64,000 bases of DNA from positions 21,211,644-21,275,643 of the forward strand of contig CM055108.1 in NCBI GenBank assembly GCA_029204225.1, written 5' to 3'. The notes under the pieces are model-generated. The model searched no databases. It saw only the letters and a list, made by a program, of their open reading frames with translations, and was not told where the DNA came from. The stretch comes from Diphasiastrum complanatum (taxonomy: Eukaryota > Streptophyta > Lycopodiopsida > Lycopodiales > Lycopodiaceae). Of this stretch, positions 33,338 through 46,353 are shown in pieces (the first letter of the stretch is position 1; each line of letters starts with the position of its first letter). The translations under genes were made by a program, and so were the position numbers.

Positions 33338-34220
33338 TGTGAATTTCACACGTGTGGAGTGTCCACCACATGTGATTATGATCTCCAAAGGTGTGTGGAT
33401 GCACAATGATCAAGACTAGATTGAGATTCAAGATCAATCTTGAACTTAATGGCAAAAACACACTACTACATGCATTAACTCACTTCCAAGTACCTACACA
33501 CGTGTGGAAAGTGTTTCAAAATAAAACTAAGTAAAAACAAGCTGCTCTCCTTGGGTAGAGAGAGAATCCTACCAATAGCTCTTGAGTAGAGAGAGAATGT
33601 TAGAAAAACACTTAGTCTCAAAATCTTATTTGATCTCCAAATTACTTAGCATAGAATGAGAAGTACAATGACAAAAGTAGATCCACGAGATAATCCAAGC
33701 TCACACATGATTGGACCACACATTTACAACTCTTAATCCTATTGGACCATTGATCCATTCACCTCTTGATTCTATTGGACCATTCTCAAGCATATCTAAA
33801 ATCCAATTGGACCATTAATGGTTCCACCTCTAAATCCTATTGGACCTCTTGAACTTCATCAAACAAAATCATTATAGTTGTCTACTATCCATTTTTATCT
33901 CCTACACTACTTTGGCTCAATAGTGGCATTACATGTGGAATTGGACAATTTGCCATCTATGCCAAATTTGACCCTATCAACATCCTACACCAAGAGGCTT
34001 GACATAAAAAAGTGTAAGACCCCTATAACTAACATAGATAACCTTTTTGCATTTCTCACAAAGGCTACATAGCTTCCTAGATTGGAAATTTAAATTACCT
34101 GCATTTGACTCTTTCATATTAACTAATTTCTAGAATATGTGATAAAAAATAAATTATATAAATACGACTTTGATTAGAGTTAAAAGTGATATTATAATAC
34201 CTGAACCTTGCAATTATAGT
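33338..34220 (-). repeat. 5' LTR of C6 (outer end not resolved)
   Basis: It starts TGTGAATTTCACACGTGTGG beside the PBS. It contains repeated phrases 'atcctattggacc' (33740-33850, three to four times). No second LTR is present in the window, so the outer end is unknown and must lie before 34221, where the LARD-like LTR begins. Confidence 0.5.
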
Positions 34221-34683
34221 TGAAATTCTATTAGGATCTAGTGCAGTATGCAGATCACATCACACAATCACCATAGCCACTCCTCACAAGCTCTCAAAGA
34301 TGGCACAACAAAAGTTATTAGATTACAAAGAAACACTGTACATATAGAGTATTCACAAACTGCATGAAAAGGCAGGTGTCCTAAAATTGGCCTACCACCT
34401 GTCAAACTAAGGTCGGGCCCAATATGGCCAAATTTGACCAACAAACTTGGGACATGCCCCCAAATATAGCAAGTACTGTAAATAACTTTGTACAGGCTAA
34501 TTCTTCCTATGTGTGGCTACCTGGCTAACCGTAGCCATCTACGGGATCAGTGCCCAATCAATATATCCTAACGGGTCACATCCCGATCACCACCATATAC
34601 TGTAAACCAAATAAATTGTACACTAATTACATCATCACGTTTAGAGCTTACATAAAATGTATATCAGATTAACTCTGATTTCT
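34221..34683 (-). repeat. 3' LTR of the LARD-like element
   Basis: It begins TGAAATTCTATTAGGATC and runs to the polypurine tract at about 34684. The first 390 bp match 39424-39815 with roughly 20 differences by eye, including 'agatggcacaacaaaagtta' and 'tatggccaaatttgaccaac'. Confidence 0.8.
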
Positions 34684-34701
34684 AACTCTCTCCCTTAAGC
34701 T
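34684..34701 (-). other. Polypurine tract of the LARD-like element
   Basis: The minus strand reads AGCTTAAGGGAGAGAGTT. It is purine-rich and sits at the expected inner LTR edge. Confidence 0.6.
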
Positions 34702-37700
34702 CAAATGTGATAAGAGTGAAAAACAATATATTGCAGTAGCGTCTGGAGTGTCCAAAAGATGTTATGCATATCACAGCTACTATGTACTTGACTCACACTC
34801 AAGCACACCAACAAATCGCCAGGTTTGACTCACAAAGTATCATGTAAACACAATGCTCATACCGAGAGTCTACCATACTCTCGACCAACTGACTCGTCCC
34901 CAATCCAACTTGACCACAAGTGGACCACATGAGCGACATGGCTCAAACTAAGGAAATCTCACTGCCACCATGAGACTTACATCCTCAATCTAGCTAGGCT
35001 AACATCCTATCAGACACTTACAAGTATGAACCTATAAAGCTGACATAAATGAGCAACTGAGGCTCAACCTGAGGAAATCTTACTGCCACCATAAGATTGC
35101 ATCCTCACCAGATAGACAGCTAGTAGACAATGACAAGTCAATGAGCATAAAATGACTACTTTGTTTCACTGTAGCGAATGCACAACCACATAAAACTCCG
35201 ACTCAGATCTAGACTCCCGTAACAAGGTAACATGCAAGCCCACACACACTCATGCAAACCAACACGAATGATAAAGCATCAAATACATGACCAAGGCCTG
35301 CCCATAAGTGTTATCCTGCCGTACCAACACTTGTGCCACTTGTAGATCTGCTGCTACACCACTGGTCTCCAAATCAGGTCTCCAACCATGGCCTACACCT
35401 GTACCAAGATGCTCTCATGTCCAAGCATATCCAACTGTCCAATAAGTCCTGAAAGCTGATCCCCAGGCATCCATTCCCCATTCTCCAAGCACAAGAGTCT
35501 ACCAAGGACTCAATGAATGAATGTACACAAATCTCACCATAGGCTATATCTGAGTAGCTCGCCCACCTCCCAGAGATACTGATGATGATCTGTCTGTCCT
35601 ACATCCCATGTAGGTTCAACTTTCCATGCTTAACGTTGCCAACTCTGATTTGACCAATACATAGGCCTCTCACCAAGGAGCCTATCTCCCCACAACATCC
35701 ATCATAGCGTCCAAGCCAAAGCAAATGCAAACTAGATCAACTATCGTGATGAATAACTCACCCACGATCCATAGCATATCAGGTAGGATAGCTCCAGAAC
35801 CCTGTACCCTGTACCATCTGATCACCAAGTATCCATTGCCCGCTAATAGCTCCCCAAGAATCTGTCCACCTGTAGTGCAAGTAGACTCCAATTGGATCTA
35901 ACCAAAAACTGCATCTTGCTTACTAAATAATGATGGATAGAAATAACATGTGATGCCAACCTGGAGACTACTGTGCATATAACCATGCAGCTCACCTGAT
36001 TACTCGTTAAAGTATCAATTGTCACTCCCTGAGCAACCATCTCCATCCCTGCTGGCTCACAACCATGGGCATGCTGGATCCACATCACCCCATAATGCAC
36101 TCCATGCCCTCAGGATATGTACCACCCTAGGTACACTCCATGCCACCTACTTCCAAGTAGGCTTGACCCGTCTCTAGGTCACCACATGATGCACCAGCTG
36201 AAGAACATCATCCATACATCAAATGACATATCATACCTGAGCAACTGTAGCATCTCCCTGAGTGCCACCCCAATGGACTCGTCATCCACATACTATGCTC
36301 ACCTGATGTCTCCGATCCTTGTCACCATCCTGCTAGACAAGCCGAACTCCAAAGCATCACCTGCTCCACCTGGCTCCTAGCATCTGCTAGCTCTCCTTGG
36401 CTATGTACCACCCAACACCATGCCACTGCAAGCATATCCCTTAGTCGCCACTCACGGAATTCCGAGACTACTATCTCCCTGATCATACTGAGGTATATGG
36501 CTCTAAGTGACTTTCTTTAGGCTTCCCCATGATCTCACCACCCGAGAATTTGCAACATGGAAATTCCAACACTTGTGCCAAGCCTAGACTCCTACAAATA
36601 TAGCCAAATGCATGATAGCTATAGGTAGCCTATCCACGCCCGTGATGGTAGATGCCTCCCCATCGATGCCAATGCCAATGACTGGTCCCCTGTTGTAATG
36701 TCGACCTATACTCTCAAACGAGCACACCATGAAGTCCTCGCCATCAATGTCCCCTCCAGTAGATCGCTAGCAAAACACTCATCATAGTGTTTGCCCTCCG
36801 ATCACACCTCGTGCGATCTCCATCAGCTCTCCAACCTAGAGCTGGCTCTCAAAGCTTCACGCTTTGACCATTTGCGTTTGCAGTGTTCTGATTCCATCAT
36901 GAATCTCACCTGTAAGTCCTATCCATGCGAATGACTCAAGTCCAATATGAAATAGCTGTCCCCTGATGATCATCCCATGTCATCCTACAATGCTATCCCT
37001 ACCAGGTATCCCAATGCCATCCCTGATCACAAAAAACTGAGCATCTACCCTGTAGTGCCCACCTGTATTCTCCCAAGCTAGCTCCAAATTGCTTCTGTGA
37101 ATGGTTCTAAACCACTCCTTGAGCATACACTGAGATGTGAACTCCAAAGCCACCATCAAGTCCCTCACATGACTGTACATGCCAATATCCCTCCAAGTGA
37201 CCCTGTGAGATCTTCCATGGCCCAAACCAAACGATACGCACCCTGTCATCACTGGAATCTGCATCCTTGATGCAATACTGATATGGCAAATTGACTTGAC
37301 TTATCCAAACTAGCAGTTGAGGTGTATCTCCTCCATGACAAACCTGATACACTGCTCCACAAGTACAATGGCTTGATCAAAATTGACTTACCGACTGCCA
37401 AACCGCAAAATCATCACACTCACCACTCGCCAAGAGCATCCAAAGTGTGATTACTGACCCATTCTTCATCCTCCGCGTGTCCCACACACAGCTCGTCCAA
37501 TGCAAGTCTGCTATCTTGCCCAATGGCATTCAACTGGCACCACCTTGTATTTCGATCACCTGTGACTGCCAATATGTGTGTACCTCCAAGCTAGCCCATA
37601 TTTTCCTCCGAACAAGAAATTTTCAAGCTACAGATGCGTGTGTCAATCCAGCTATCACCTGACTCGACAATGCCACTGTCGATCATACCTATGAGAGCGT

Positions 37701-39408
37701 TCCCCCAAAATGCCACTTGACGTTGGTTGGTTCGAACCCCAAAAGTTGAACCTGATCACAAGAATTTTTCACTTGTAACTAGCATACCATGCCTATCTCT
37801 CACCTGTGATTGCTTTCCCTCTCAAAATTGTCGCCAATGATGAGTAGTCACACCGCCAAATTGCACTTCCGTCGCCAATACTAGCTTTCTCCATACAATT
37901 CTGCTACCATTCGCTCCCATACTACATTTACTGCTTCCAAACACCCTGTTACCCTGTCAAGAGTAAGTAATAATGATTTTGAAGCGATAACGCCTCATTG
38001 TACTGCCCTGTAGCAAGTTTCAACAGCCAAAAATTGCCCCAAATTTGGCCCTACGGTACCCAAATAGCGAATGTAGCCCATCACTAGGTCACCCACACTC
38101 CACTCGATAGAATGGTAATGAAAACACCCCAAAATGTATTTCTCCTTGCTCTATGACGTCGCTCTATTGGCTAGCTCTGAGCAGCCAGTTTCAAAGGTCA
38201 TTTTGGACCAAGGATGGCCAAAAAAGGTGCCCTCTAGCTATAGTTAGCCCCTTTGCCATTTGCCCTTGCAAAATGAACTGTATTTTCATTATGAAATTTT
38301 TTAGTGAAGAAATGGCATTTCTGCCCTTCGGGTCCAAATTGAATTTCCAATTGAAGATTTTTAATGGGAATTCTTCATAAACCCACTTCAACCTTTCAAG
38401 GCCCTCTTTCAATCACATCTTCACCATTGATTTCAATCTGACGGCTGATGTAGTTCCCTGAACTTCCAATCCTGCTCATCAGTCATCTTTAAACTCAATC
38501 CAATGGCCATGCACCACTTTGTGCACCAAACCATGCTTCTTTCATGCACTCATGCCCTGTAGCCGCTACGGGCCTACTCGCACTGACCGCGCGCGACCTG
38601 CTCGTTCACCTCCTCTCTTCTTTATGCTTCTTCAAGCTCCAGCTATGGTGGGAAAAGGGCCTCTGCGCCCTACTGTATTTCTTATTTAGCAATTTATGCT
38701 GCCTGCGGCCTTCCACAGCCATCTACTGCCAAATTTGCTTGACTAGGGTGCCCCTACCTGTGGTGTTACAGCATAACAAATCGCTTCCATCAGAGAGAAA
38801 TCAATGATTTTCTCCCTATAAACCCTAGCTGGCCACTACTTCCATAAGCTGAGAGGAAGACTAATTGCTCCTTTCCTGGTTTTTGGTTGTCCTGAGACTT
38901 CACTAGTAGCTTGGCCCCTATAGTAAGATGCTGGGTAGCAATTTACAGTGCCCAATTCCGTCAAGTACAGAGAAAGATCCGTGACTTTTCGTTTTTCATC
39001 AACTAGGCCACTTTTTGACAATTCACAGAACTGCTCCTTTCTCCTCCCACTACAAATGGATTTCAAGATCCTCTCAGCCCTGAGATGCTACTTCCGTGCT
39101 CTACCTTTTAATCCGGTCCGCTCAACAATCACCAAACTATTGAGAGAGTTCTGGCTAGTTTTCCGTAAAAGCCGTTATGAAGCCATTTTGAGCAATTTTT
39201 CTGTGAATTCTCCTCGGAATCCACCAACGACAATTGTTCTGATCTTCTTCGAAGCTCCGATCGAAGGAACTTTGTTGTCTCTTACCATCCGGACTGCCTA
39301 TACCCTATATGGAGTCCTCTCTCCTGAGACGCTTTGAGTGTAATTTTTCCTGGTGAAAGACACTATCCCATAGCTCCACCGGATCGTGCATGCCTGCAAC
39401 ACTCTATA

Positions 39409-39420
39409 GCTCTGATACCA
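39409..39420 (-). other. Primer-binding site of the LARD-like element
   Basis: TGGTATCAGAGC on the minus strand, with a short spacer to the LTR edge (plus TGAAATTC at 39424). It uses the same tRNA-Met as the copia elements here, so a copia partner is the likely helper. Confidence 0.85.
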
Positions 39421-39423
39421 AGT

Positions 39424-39815
39424 TGAAATTCTGTAAGGATCTAGTGCAGTATGCAGATCACATCACACAATCACCATAGCCACTCCTCACAAGCTCTCAA
39501 AGATGGCACAACAAAAGTTATAAGATTACAAAGAAACAATGTACATATAGAGTATTCACAAACTGCATGAAAAGGCAGGTGTCCTAAAATTGGCCTACCA
39601 CCTGTCAAACTAAGGTTGGGCCCAATATGGCCAAATTTGACCAACAAACTTGGGACATGCCCCCAAGTATAGCAAGTACTATAAATAACTCTGTACAGGC
39701 TAATTCTTCCTATGTGTGGCTACCCGGCTAACCCAAGTAGCCATCTAAGGGATCAGTGCCCAATCAATATATCCTAACAAGTCACATCTCGATCACAACC
39801 ATATACAATAAACCA
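39424..39815 (-). repeat. 5' LTR of the LARD-like element (outer end lost)
   Basis: It matches 34221-34610. It lacks the last about 75 bp found in the left copy and runs directly into copia C7 gag at about 39815. Confidence 0.8.
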
Positions 39816-40640
39816 ATAGTGTTCCTTCTCATTAGTGATGTTGGCTTGCTTGAGTTGATTCTTCTTCTTGAAGCAATTGGTGGCATAATGGCCTTTCTTG
39901 CCACAATAAAAGCACTTGATCTTCCTATTCTTGAGCTTAGATATAGAAGAGCTCAAGGAGTCATCCTCTTCCTCATCCTTGTCTTTGGCTTTGGCTTTGT
40001 CCTTGCTTGAGGATTGTTGATATTGACTCTTGCTCCTCCCTTTGTGCTTGTCATTGACAAATAAAGCTTTGCCATCATTATGATTGAGAGAGAGCAAGTC
40101 TTCAAAAATAAGCACACTTTGGAGGGCCTCCAAGCTTGGTAGCTCCTCCTTAATGGCATAGGATTGGACACATTTCTCAAGCCATTGAGAATGACTTGGA
40201 CTAGTTCAATTTGATTGATAGAATCACCAATGCTCCCTATGAATATCCTTGACTCTCAAAACATAATTAGATGCACTCTAATCACTCTTTTGACTACTTT
40301 GAAAGATTTCATTTCTAAGACTGACGAGCCTAGAAGTGTTCTTAGCCTCATAGATAGTCTTGAGACAATCTCAGACTTCTTTGGCTGTAGTGCAAGTACC
40401 TATCTCTCTCAATATCTCATTAGAGACATTCACCTTGATGTAGTGGAGAGTCATCCTAGCTCTCTTCTTGTATTTTTGAGCCTCTTGAAGAATTTGTGGC
40501 TCTTCTTCAAAGCCAAGAACAATAACCATCACATCTTGAAGCATCAAGATGGACTCCATCCTCAACTTCCATATTGAATAATTGGAAGTGGACAATCTCT
40601 CACTTGGTTCCAACAAGAATGAACCCATTGAAGCCATCTA
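39816..40640 (-). pseudogene. Copia gag, element C7
   Basis: Minus-strand Gag starting MASMGSFLLEPSERLSTSNY at 40637, with TCTTAKEV in the middle and, after frame breaks, a basic linker and an intact CCHC knuckle (CFYCGKKGHYATNC, about 39870-39912), then KKKNQLKQANITNEKEHYW. A zinc-knuckle Gag coats element RNA. The reading is cut at 39815 by the LARD-like LTR. On the upstream side its leader ends at about 40694, where the minisatellite starts. It is related to C6. Confidence 0.85.
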
Positions 40641-40728
40641 AAGTGAAATGATCTCAAATTATGAACAAAAAATGATGCTACACACTCACAATAACTCCTG
40701 GCCCTTCACTCTTAACCCTTGGTCCTTA

Positions 40729-40853
<125 letters not shown>

Positions 40854-41602
40854 CCCTTAGCCCTTAGCCCTTAGCCTTTGTCCCTTAGTCCTCAACCCTT
40901 GACCCTTGGCCATTGAAACTTAAATCTTAGCGTCCAGGCCCTTAGTGCTTGGTCCTTAATCCTTGTCCTTAGATCTTTAGCCCTTAGCCCTTGATCCTTG
41001 ACCCTTGGCCCTTAGCTCCTATCCCTTAGTGCTTCGCCCTTAGTCCTTAACCCTTGGCCATTGGCCCTTGGCCATTGGCCCTTCGCTCTTAACACCTAGC
41101 TCTTGTCCCTTAGTCCTCAACCCTTGGCCCTTGGCCACTAAAACTTAACTCTTGGCCCTTCAGTCTTAACCATTGGTCCTTATCGTCTCTCTCTCTCTTG
41201 GCCCTTAACTCTTAGCCTTAGCTTTTGTCCCTTAGTCCTCAACCCTTGGCCCTTGGCCATGGAAACTTAACTCTTAACGCCTTTCGTCTTGGCCCTTGGC
41301 CCTTAACCCTTGGTCCTTAATCCTTGTCTCTTATACCTTTATCCTTGACCCTTGGCCCTTAGCTCTTATCTCTTAGTGCTTATCTCTTAGTCCTTAACCC
41401 TTGGCCCTTGGCTATTAGACCTTCGCTCTTAACCCTTGGTCCTTAACCTTTGTCCTTAGCTCTTAGTCCTTAGCTCTTAGCCCTTAGCTCCTGTCCCTTA
41501 ACCCTTGGACCTTAGCCCTTAGCTCTTGTCCCTTAATCCTCAACATGTGGCCCTTGGCCATTGAAACTTAACTCTTGGCCCTTCGCTCTTAACCCTTGGT
41601 CC

Positions 41603-41605
<3 letters not shown>

Positions 41606-41690
<85 letters not shown>
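41606..41690. repeat. (CT)n microsatellite, 85 bp
   Basis: A second pure CT tract in the same array. A third short one (about 12 bp) is at about 41187-41199. All follow the phrase 'ggtcctyat', so the CT tract seems to be part of a larger repeated unit. Confidence 0.96.
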
Positions 41691-41692
<2 letters not shown>

Positions 41693-41856
41693 TAGCCCTT
41701 GATCCTTAACCCTTGGCCCTTGGCCCTTCTATCTTGGCCCTTGGCTCTTAACCCTTGGTCCTTATCTCCTCTCTTAACTTTTAGCCATCCGCTCTTAGCC
41801 CTTAATCCTTGTCCCTTTGTCTTGGCCCTGGCCCTTAACCCTTGGTCCTTAATCCT

Positions 41857-42561
41857 TGTCAGAAATGGTGAACTCCTGCAACTTTGTCGTGGCTCGAACA
41901 AGACACGAAGGTCGAACGAGAACAATTCGTGACAGTCAATGTGTCTTTAACTCGAAGAACGAATGATTTGTGAATCAATCACGAATCGTAAACACACCTC
42001 CAAGACCGAAACCGCAAAAGGGACGCAGAACAAAAACTATGAAAACAAACGAAAAGAACAAAACAAACGAAGATAAATCTTATGCGCTGCCAGCTGGTAG
42101 ATCAACGGGCTTCATGCCCAGCTGAAATGAATAGCAATGACGGAGACTAACTAACTAGTTGATTAGCGTTAACTAGTCTTGTGATTCTATATTTAGCTAT
42201 CTTGTAAACTCCACATAGTGGAGGTATAAACAATCCTTTCTATATCATAACAAAAAGAAGAGAGATAGTGAATACAGAGATCTGTAAGAAACAGAGAGAG
42301 ATGTAGCGAATAGAGTAAGAAAGCAAAAATACTATAGTTGTGCATGAAAGTCTACCAACGAGCAGGACACAGTGAAAGAGCAGAGAGTTAATCCGCCAAT
42401 GAGCGAGACACTCACGATCTCGCTCTAAAACCAAACTGACAATATAGTAGCTCTATTTCGTGTATCTCTTGGCCTTGTGCTGTGTCTCTTGATTGCTAGA
42501 ATAAAATATGTTCTGTGATGCGTAATCGAGTGTCTGGGATCCCGTAAGAGCTTCCGCGACA
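41857..42561 (+). repeat. 5' LTR of copia C5 (705 bp)
   Basis: It starts TGTCAGAAATGG within the minisatellite and ends ...TTCCGCGACA before the PBS. It is the sister of the C2 LTR (701 bp). A TATA-like GGTATAAACAAT lies near 42221. The sharp junction shows that the element inserted in the array. Confidence 0.85.
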
Positions 42562-42573
42562 TGGTATCAGAGC
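42562..42573 (+). other. Primer-binding site of C5
   Basis: TGGTATCAGAGC directly after the LTR. Complement of initiator tRNA-Met. Confidence 0.92.
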
Positions 42574-42626
42574 CTACAGGTTATCACTACTGATATCCCA
42601 GCAGTGATTCTTCCAGACAACACAAT

Positions 42627-43272
42627 ATGACTACGACAATCCAGACCAGAGTAGCAATCAGTCTTGATGGTGCAAATTACAGAATCTGGACATTCAAAAT
42701 CAAAACACTCCTGAAGGACGAAGGCATCTGGTCGATGACCAAGCTCTCAGAGGTGCAACCTCCAAAGGGAGACCCAAGGAGAGCTGAATGGATCAGAAAG
42801 GATGTGCACGCAATGGCGATCATTGTTTCGTCCGTAAATGAAGATCTACTCATGCAGATTGAAGACTGCGAAAGCAGCCATGCAGCGTGAGAAAGATTAA
42901 AGCAGAAGTATGAAGTGAGGACTGCAGCTTCAGTCATGCACCTTTACAATCAGCTACAATCCATACGGTGGGATGGCAACTAGTTAGATTCGAACGATCT
43001 TTGCTCAACTCACTGCATCAGGACAGGAGCACCAGGTCCTAGCACCACAACAGCTGATGTACTTCATGAAATCTCTACCGACGTCCTATCAGCCACTGAG
43101 AATGCTCATACTGAGTCTACCAGATATGACATCAACAAAGTAGTCAGTCTTATCACTGATGAGAGACTGGTGAGAGACGAAGGAGAGGGAAGCAATGATC
43201 GAGAAGGCTCTCTTCACGAAAGGAAAAAAGAAGAACAAAAACAAGCCAAGATTCGAGAAGACGAAGTCCTCG
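42627..43272 (+). pseudogene. C5 copia gag, broken and truncated
   Basis: Starts MTTTIQTRVAISLDGANYRI at 42627, with YRIWTFKIKTLLKDEGIW, and stops at TGA 42888-42890 after SSHAA. C2 has TGA at the homologous codon (SSHEA). Gag-like sequence goes on (KQKYEVRTAASVMHLYNQLQ) through further breaks to about 43272. There similarity to C2 stops before the zinc knuckle. The 3' part of the element is missing. Confidence 0.85.
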
Positions 43273-43520
43273 AATAGATGGATTTTACAAATGGATATCA
43301 CAGATGAACAAGATGAAGCTTACATAGTATGGATATGGAAGGAAATAACATAGTGATGGCACAGATGGTAATTGATGTGAAGGAACAATGATAACTATGG
43401 TGCCGAACAGGTGGGGTCCGGGGCCTCCCCGTGAAGGCCCCAACGATGGTATAATTTGTATGCAAGTGAGCGAGTGATTTGGCATGTCAAGTCATTAACC
43501 GATGAGACTGTAGAACACCT
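43273..43520. other. Unassigned sequence
   Basis: No gene is seen. It contains a GC-rich near-palindrome (GGGGCCTCCCCGTGAAGGCCCC near 43420-43441) in otherwise AT-rich DNA. Origin unknown. Confidence 0.35.
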
Positions 43521-44073
43521 GATCAGACAGATCTTGATTCTACTAACAAAGCGTGCAGTTAACTTGACAAAGGATGAGAAAGAAACAAATGCGAACTCGA
43601 ATTATTTCTATTCGTGATAAACTCGAAAGATTCGCGAAGGATTCATGAAATTTATCTTGCAGTCAACTTGAAAGATTCGCGAAACAGTTTCTTGTAGAAG
43701 CTCATGGTTTTTCTTGTTAAAGCTCAAAAGATTTGCGAATAGAATCTTGTTGTGAAATATTTTGTTTCTTGTTCAAACCTCAGATGTCACGAAATTGTCG
43801 CGAACAATTCACGAAATCTTCTGGATTCTTCTCCAAGCTCCTGTCGTGAACAATTTCGAAATATTCTGAATTTCTTCTTCAAGCTCAAAGTTGTCATCTG
43901 TCGTGAACAATTTGCGAAAGACCAAAATGTCGCAAAGAGACAAGTGTCGTGGACAATTTGCGAAACACGAAGTTGAGACGAAGAGATGGACTGTCACGAA
44001 TAATCACCAAAATCTTGCCAAAAGGAATTTTTCGACAATCATTTTAGAAGAGAAATGACCTGCTCCAACACCC
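43521..44073 (+). repeat. Copia LTR remnant, plus orientation
   Basis: It is rich in TTCGCGAA-like and TCGTGAACAATTTGCGAAA words and ends ...CTGCTCCAACA. This resembles the inner end of the C1 LTR read in the opposite direction (...CTCCAACA before the PBS). No PBS or gag follows, so it is a fragment. Confidence 0.45.
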
Positions 44074-44439
44074 TCATGAGTTAGGGAGATAACAAAGGGT
44101 ATTTCACCTTTAGTAATACAACGTCGGATAATTCCATCTAACCCTTGTTTGTAAAGTTAGCTTCCCCCTTCTTGCTATTGTTGTCAAAACTTCCTCTCCC
44201 TTCAGTGCTACTACCCCCCCCTTCCCCGCTGGTGTCACCTCATCCCCTTCCCACCGCGCGGCTGCCACCATCTCAACTCCCCTCTCCCTCGATGTTGTTG
44301 TCATAGTCCCCCCCACCCCCCGCTGCTATTGAACCCCCCCCTCCCCCCCCCCTCACTGATGAAACCTCCGCACTCATTGCTGATAACACCTTCATCCTCG
44401 CTACTATTGTAACCTCCACCCTCGCTACTGCTACAACCT
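44074..44439. repeat. C-rich low-complexity stretch
   Basis: Poly-C runs (44212-44222, 44309-44325, 44335-44352) with CCTC/GCTGCT words. An open frame on the minus strand is glycine-rich only because of this composition. No gene. Confidence 0.7.
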
Positions 44440-46336
44440 CTTGTCGAAAATAGGTGAGTAATGGAATAGTGGAAACTTCCTACTTTCAATGCATGACTAT
44501 GCCTATCAAAAATTGAATAAAACAATAGTGATGGGAATCATGTCCAATCTTTAGCAACTAACTTTCTCTAGATACCAAGTGATTATAGCCAAACATAAAG
44601 TATTGAATTCTCAGACAATTTCTACCAGTTACAAAAGCAATACAGAGATGCATGCATTCTGACACAAACTGAACGCAATAAGAAAATAGTATTGATTCAG
44701 AAAAACAAGATCAGATGCTAATGGGTGCAAAACAATAGTGGATAGAAACCACACACTATAAAGCTATCTCTGAGTAACTAAGAATAGGTCTGAAATAAAC
44801 AACTCTACTGAGCAGTAGCACAACAGCAACTCTAGAATAAATCTCTAAAAGACTAAGCTAGAATGCTCAAGAGAGCTCAAGCTTGAAAGCTTGATAGAGA
44901 GCTAACTACAATACTTTCTAGTCGTGAATGATCTGCTTGATAAGAGCGCATGAAGCATCGTGTAATAACACTCAATTCCTTCACAATTCACAATGTTATT
45001 CATAATGAGATGTATAAAGGTTATGAACCTATCACTGACAATCTATCTGAAAGGAAAAGAATCGATGCATGAAGGCATCTACAATGTCTATCTCACTTGT
45101 TGTAAATGAATGAAGTGTGAGTCATTAGTGTGAACGAGCATGAATGGTTCATGTACAGTGTGTGTTTAAGACCGTCGTTGCTAGTGCATGAATCATTCTA
45201 ATTGTGTGTAGAACTACTTGTGATCAGTCGACGAAATTGCTACTTAACAGTCACAAACGCAAGAGATTAAGCTAGTGATTGAGGTGTCACAGATCACCAT
45301 GCACTAAGCAGTAACGACATAAAGAATAGCATTCTTGCAATAACATAAATGAATGGCACAATAAAATATGTACATCAAATAATTGGATGGACAATACATT
45401 TGTACATAGCTGCAATATCGTTGTGTGAATCACTGACATAGAAATGATAGCTACTGTAAATATAAGTCACTAACATAGAAATGTCAGCTACTGGTAGATA
45501 CTACAGAAAAACAACATGAATTCGTAGCAGTGTGCCACAATGTAGAGTACTGCAAGACAATAAGTGATGGAAGGCCGAAACATCACAGCAACAATACTAC
45601 ATGAATCAGCTGTTGTTGCATGTCGCAAGAAGAATGTGAATGCTGAGCAGGTCCACCTCTACTTTTTTTTCAATCGTTCATTTACATATATAGCAGCTGG
45701 AAGAACTTGTGCTATCTTAACTTTACAATTATAAGATAGTTAACAGTTGCTACACTGATCAATAGATCAGTTCATTGTTGGAGCGTGAAGACATAATGAT
45801 GTGATACTTGGAATCCCTTGTAAATTCACAAATGGATGACGCGACACTCCTTGGATTTTTGGCCTTTGCCTTTAGTCAAGGACAACCTTCGGCATTTGTA
45901 GGACATCGTCGGCATTTGTAGGGCACCTTCGCAATTTTAAAGGCAAGTGTCGCATTTTTTGCCTGACATAAACTACGTGTAAAAATGCAGTGTCGTATTT
46001 TTTGGCTGTCAGAGATTGCATATAAAAATACAGTGTCACATTTTTTGCATTTGTCGCCTATTCAAATTTACTTATATTCTGTAGATTCTGCAACTGTCCC
46101 CGTTTTGGAAGTGTCACAAAACTCTTAGCCGCTCAGGATGGCCTGAGGGCAAAAAGGCGACAGTGTCAAGAATTTTAGTGATAGTGTCAAGTTTTTCGCC
46201 TGTGGAAATTTCTGAGTAAAAATGCAGACTGTAGTGACAACACGAGTAAAAATGCAGACTTGCTTTGCCAACAGTTTTGCAGGATGTTAATAAACAGATC
46301 CTCATTACCAATTGAATTTCAGAAAAATTTCAACAC
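44440..46336 (-). repeat. 3' LTR of a long-LTR copia, C1 family
   Basis: It ends (plus reading) ...ATTTCAACA at 46336, next to a polypurine tract. It shares blocks with 1170-2200 and is the longest copy of this LTR family here, about 1.9 kb. It contains repeats of 'gtgtaaaaatgcagtgtcg' and 'ggcatttgtaggacacc' at 45890-46080. An inverted partner of its middle part lies at 48354-48960. Confidence 0.7.
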
Positions 46337-46353
46337 TCCCCCTTAATGTGGAT
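46337..46353 (-). other. Polypurine tract, C1-family element
   Basis: The minus strand reads CCACATTAAGGGGGAG directly before the LTR start TGTTGAAAT. It orients the element on the minus strand. Confidence 0.78.

Larger units (their letters stand above)
34221..39815 (-). mobile_element. LARD-like non-coding LTR retrotransposon, about 5.6 kb
   Basis: Two direct repeats (34221-about 34610 and 39424-39815) flank about 4.7 kb. A PBS sits inside the right repeat (39409-39420, TGGTATCAGAGC on the minus strand) and a polypurine stretch lies inside the left one (34684-34701), so the element runs on the minus strand. No Gag, protease, RT or integrase motif is visible in any frame. The longest frames (120-130 codons, for example 38948-39337) have no recognisable domain. 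Large non-coding interior, intact priming sites and paired LTRs fit the LARD class. The right LTR's outer end is cut at about 39812. Confidence 0.78.

Noticed and set aside
38544-39337. Plus-strand frames of 87 and 129 codons in the LARD-like element
   Set aside because: They are antisense to the element, without domains or homologues known to me. Composition alone explains them.
43420-43441. GC-rich near-palindrome as a terminator hairpin
   Set aside because: No gene lies upstream and no T-run follows; bacterial-type terminators are not expected in plant nuclear DNA.
44110-44316. Glycine-rich minus-strand frame
   Set aside because: It arises from poly-C low-complexity DNA at 44212-44352.
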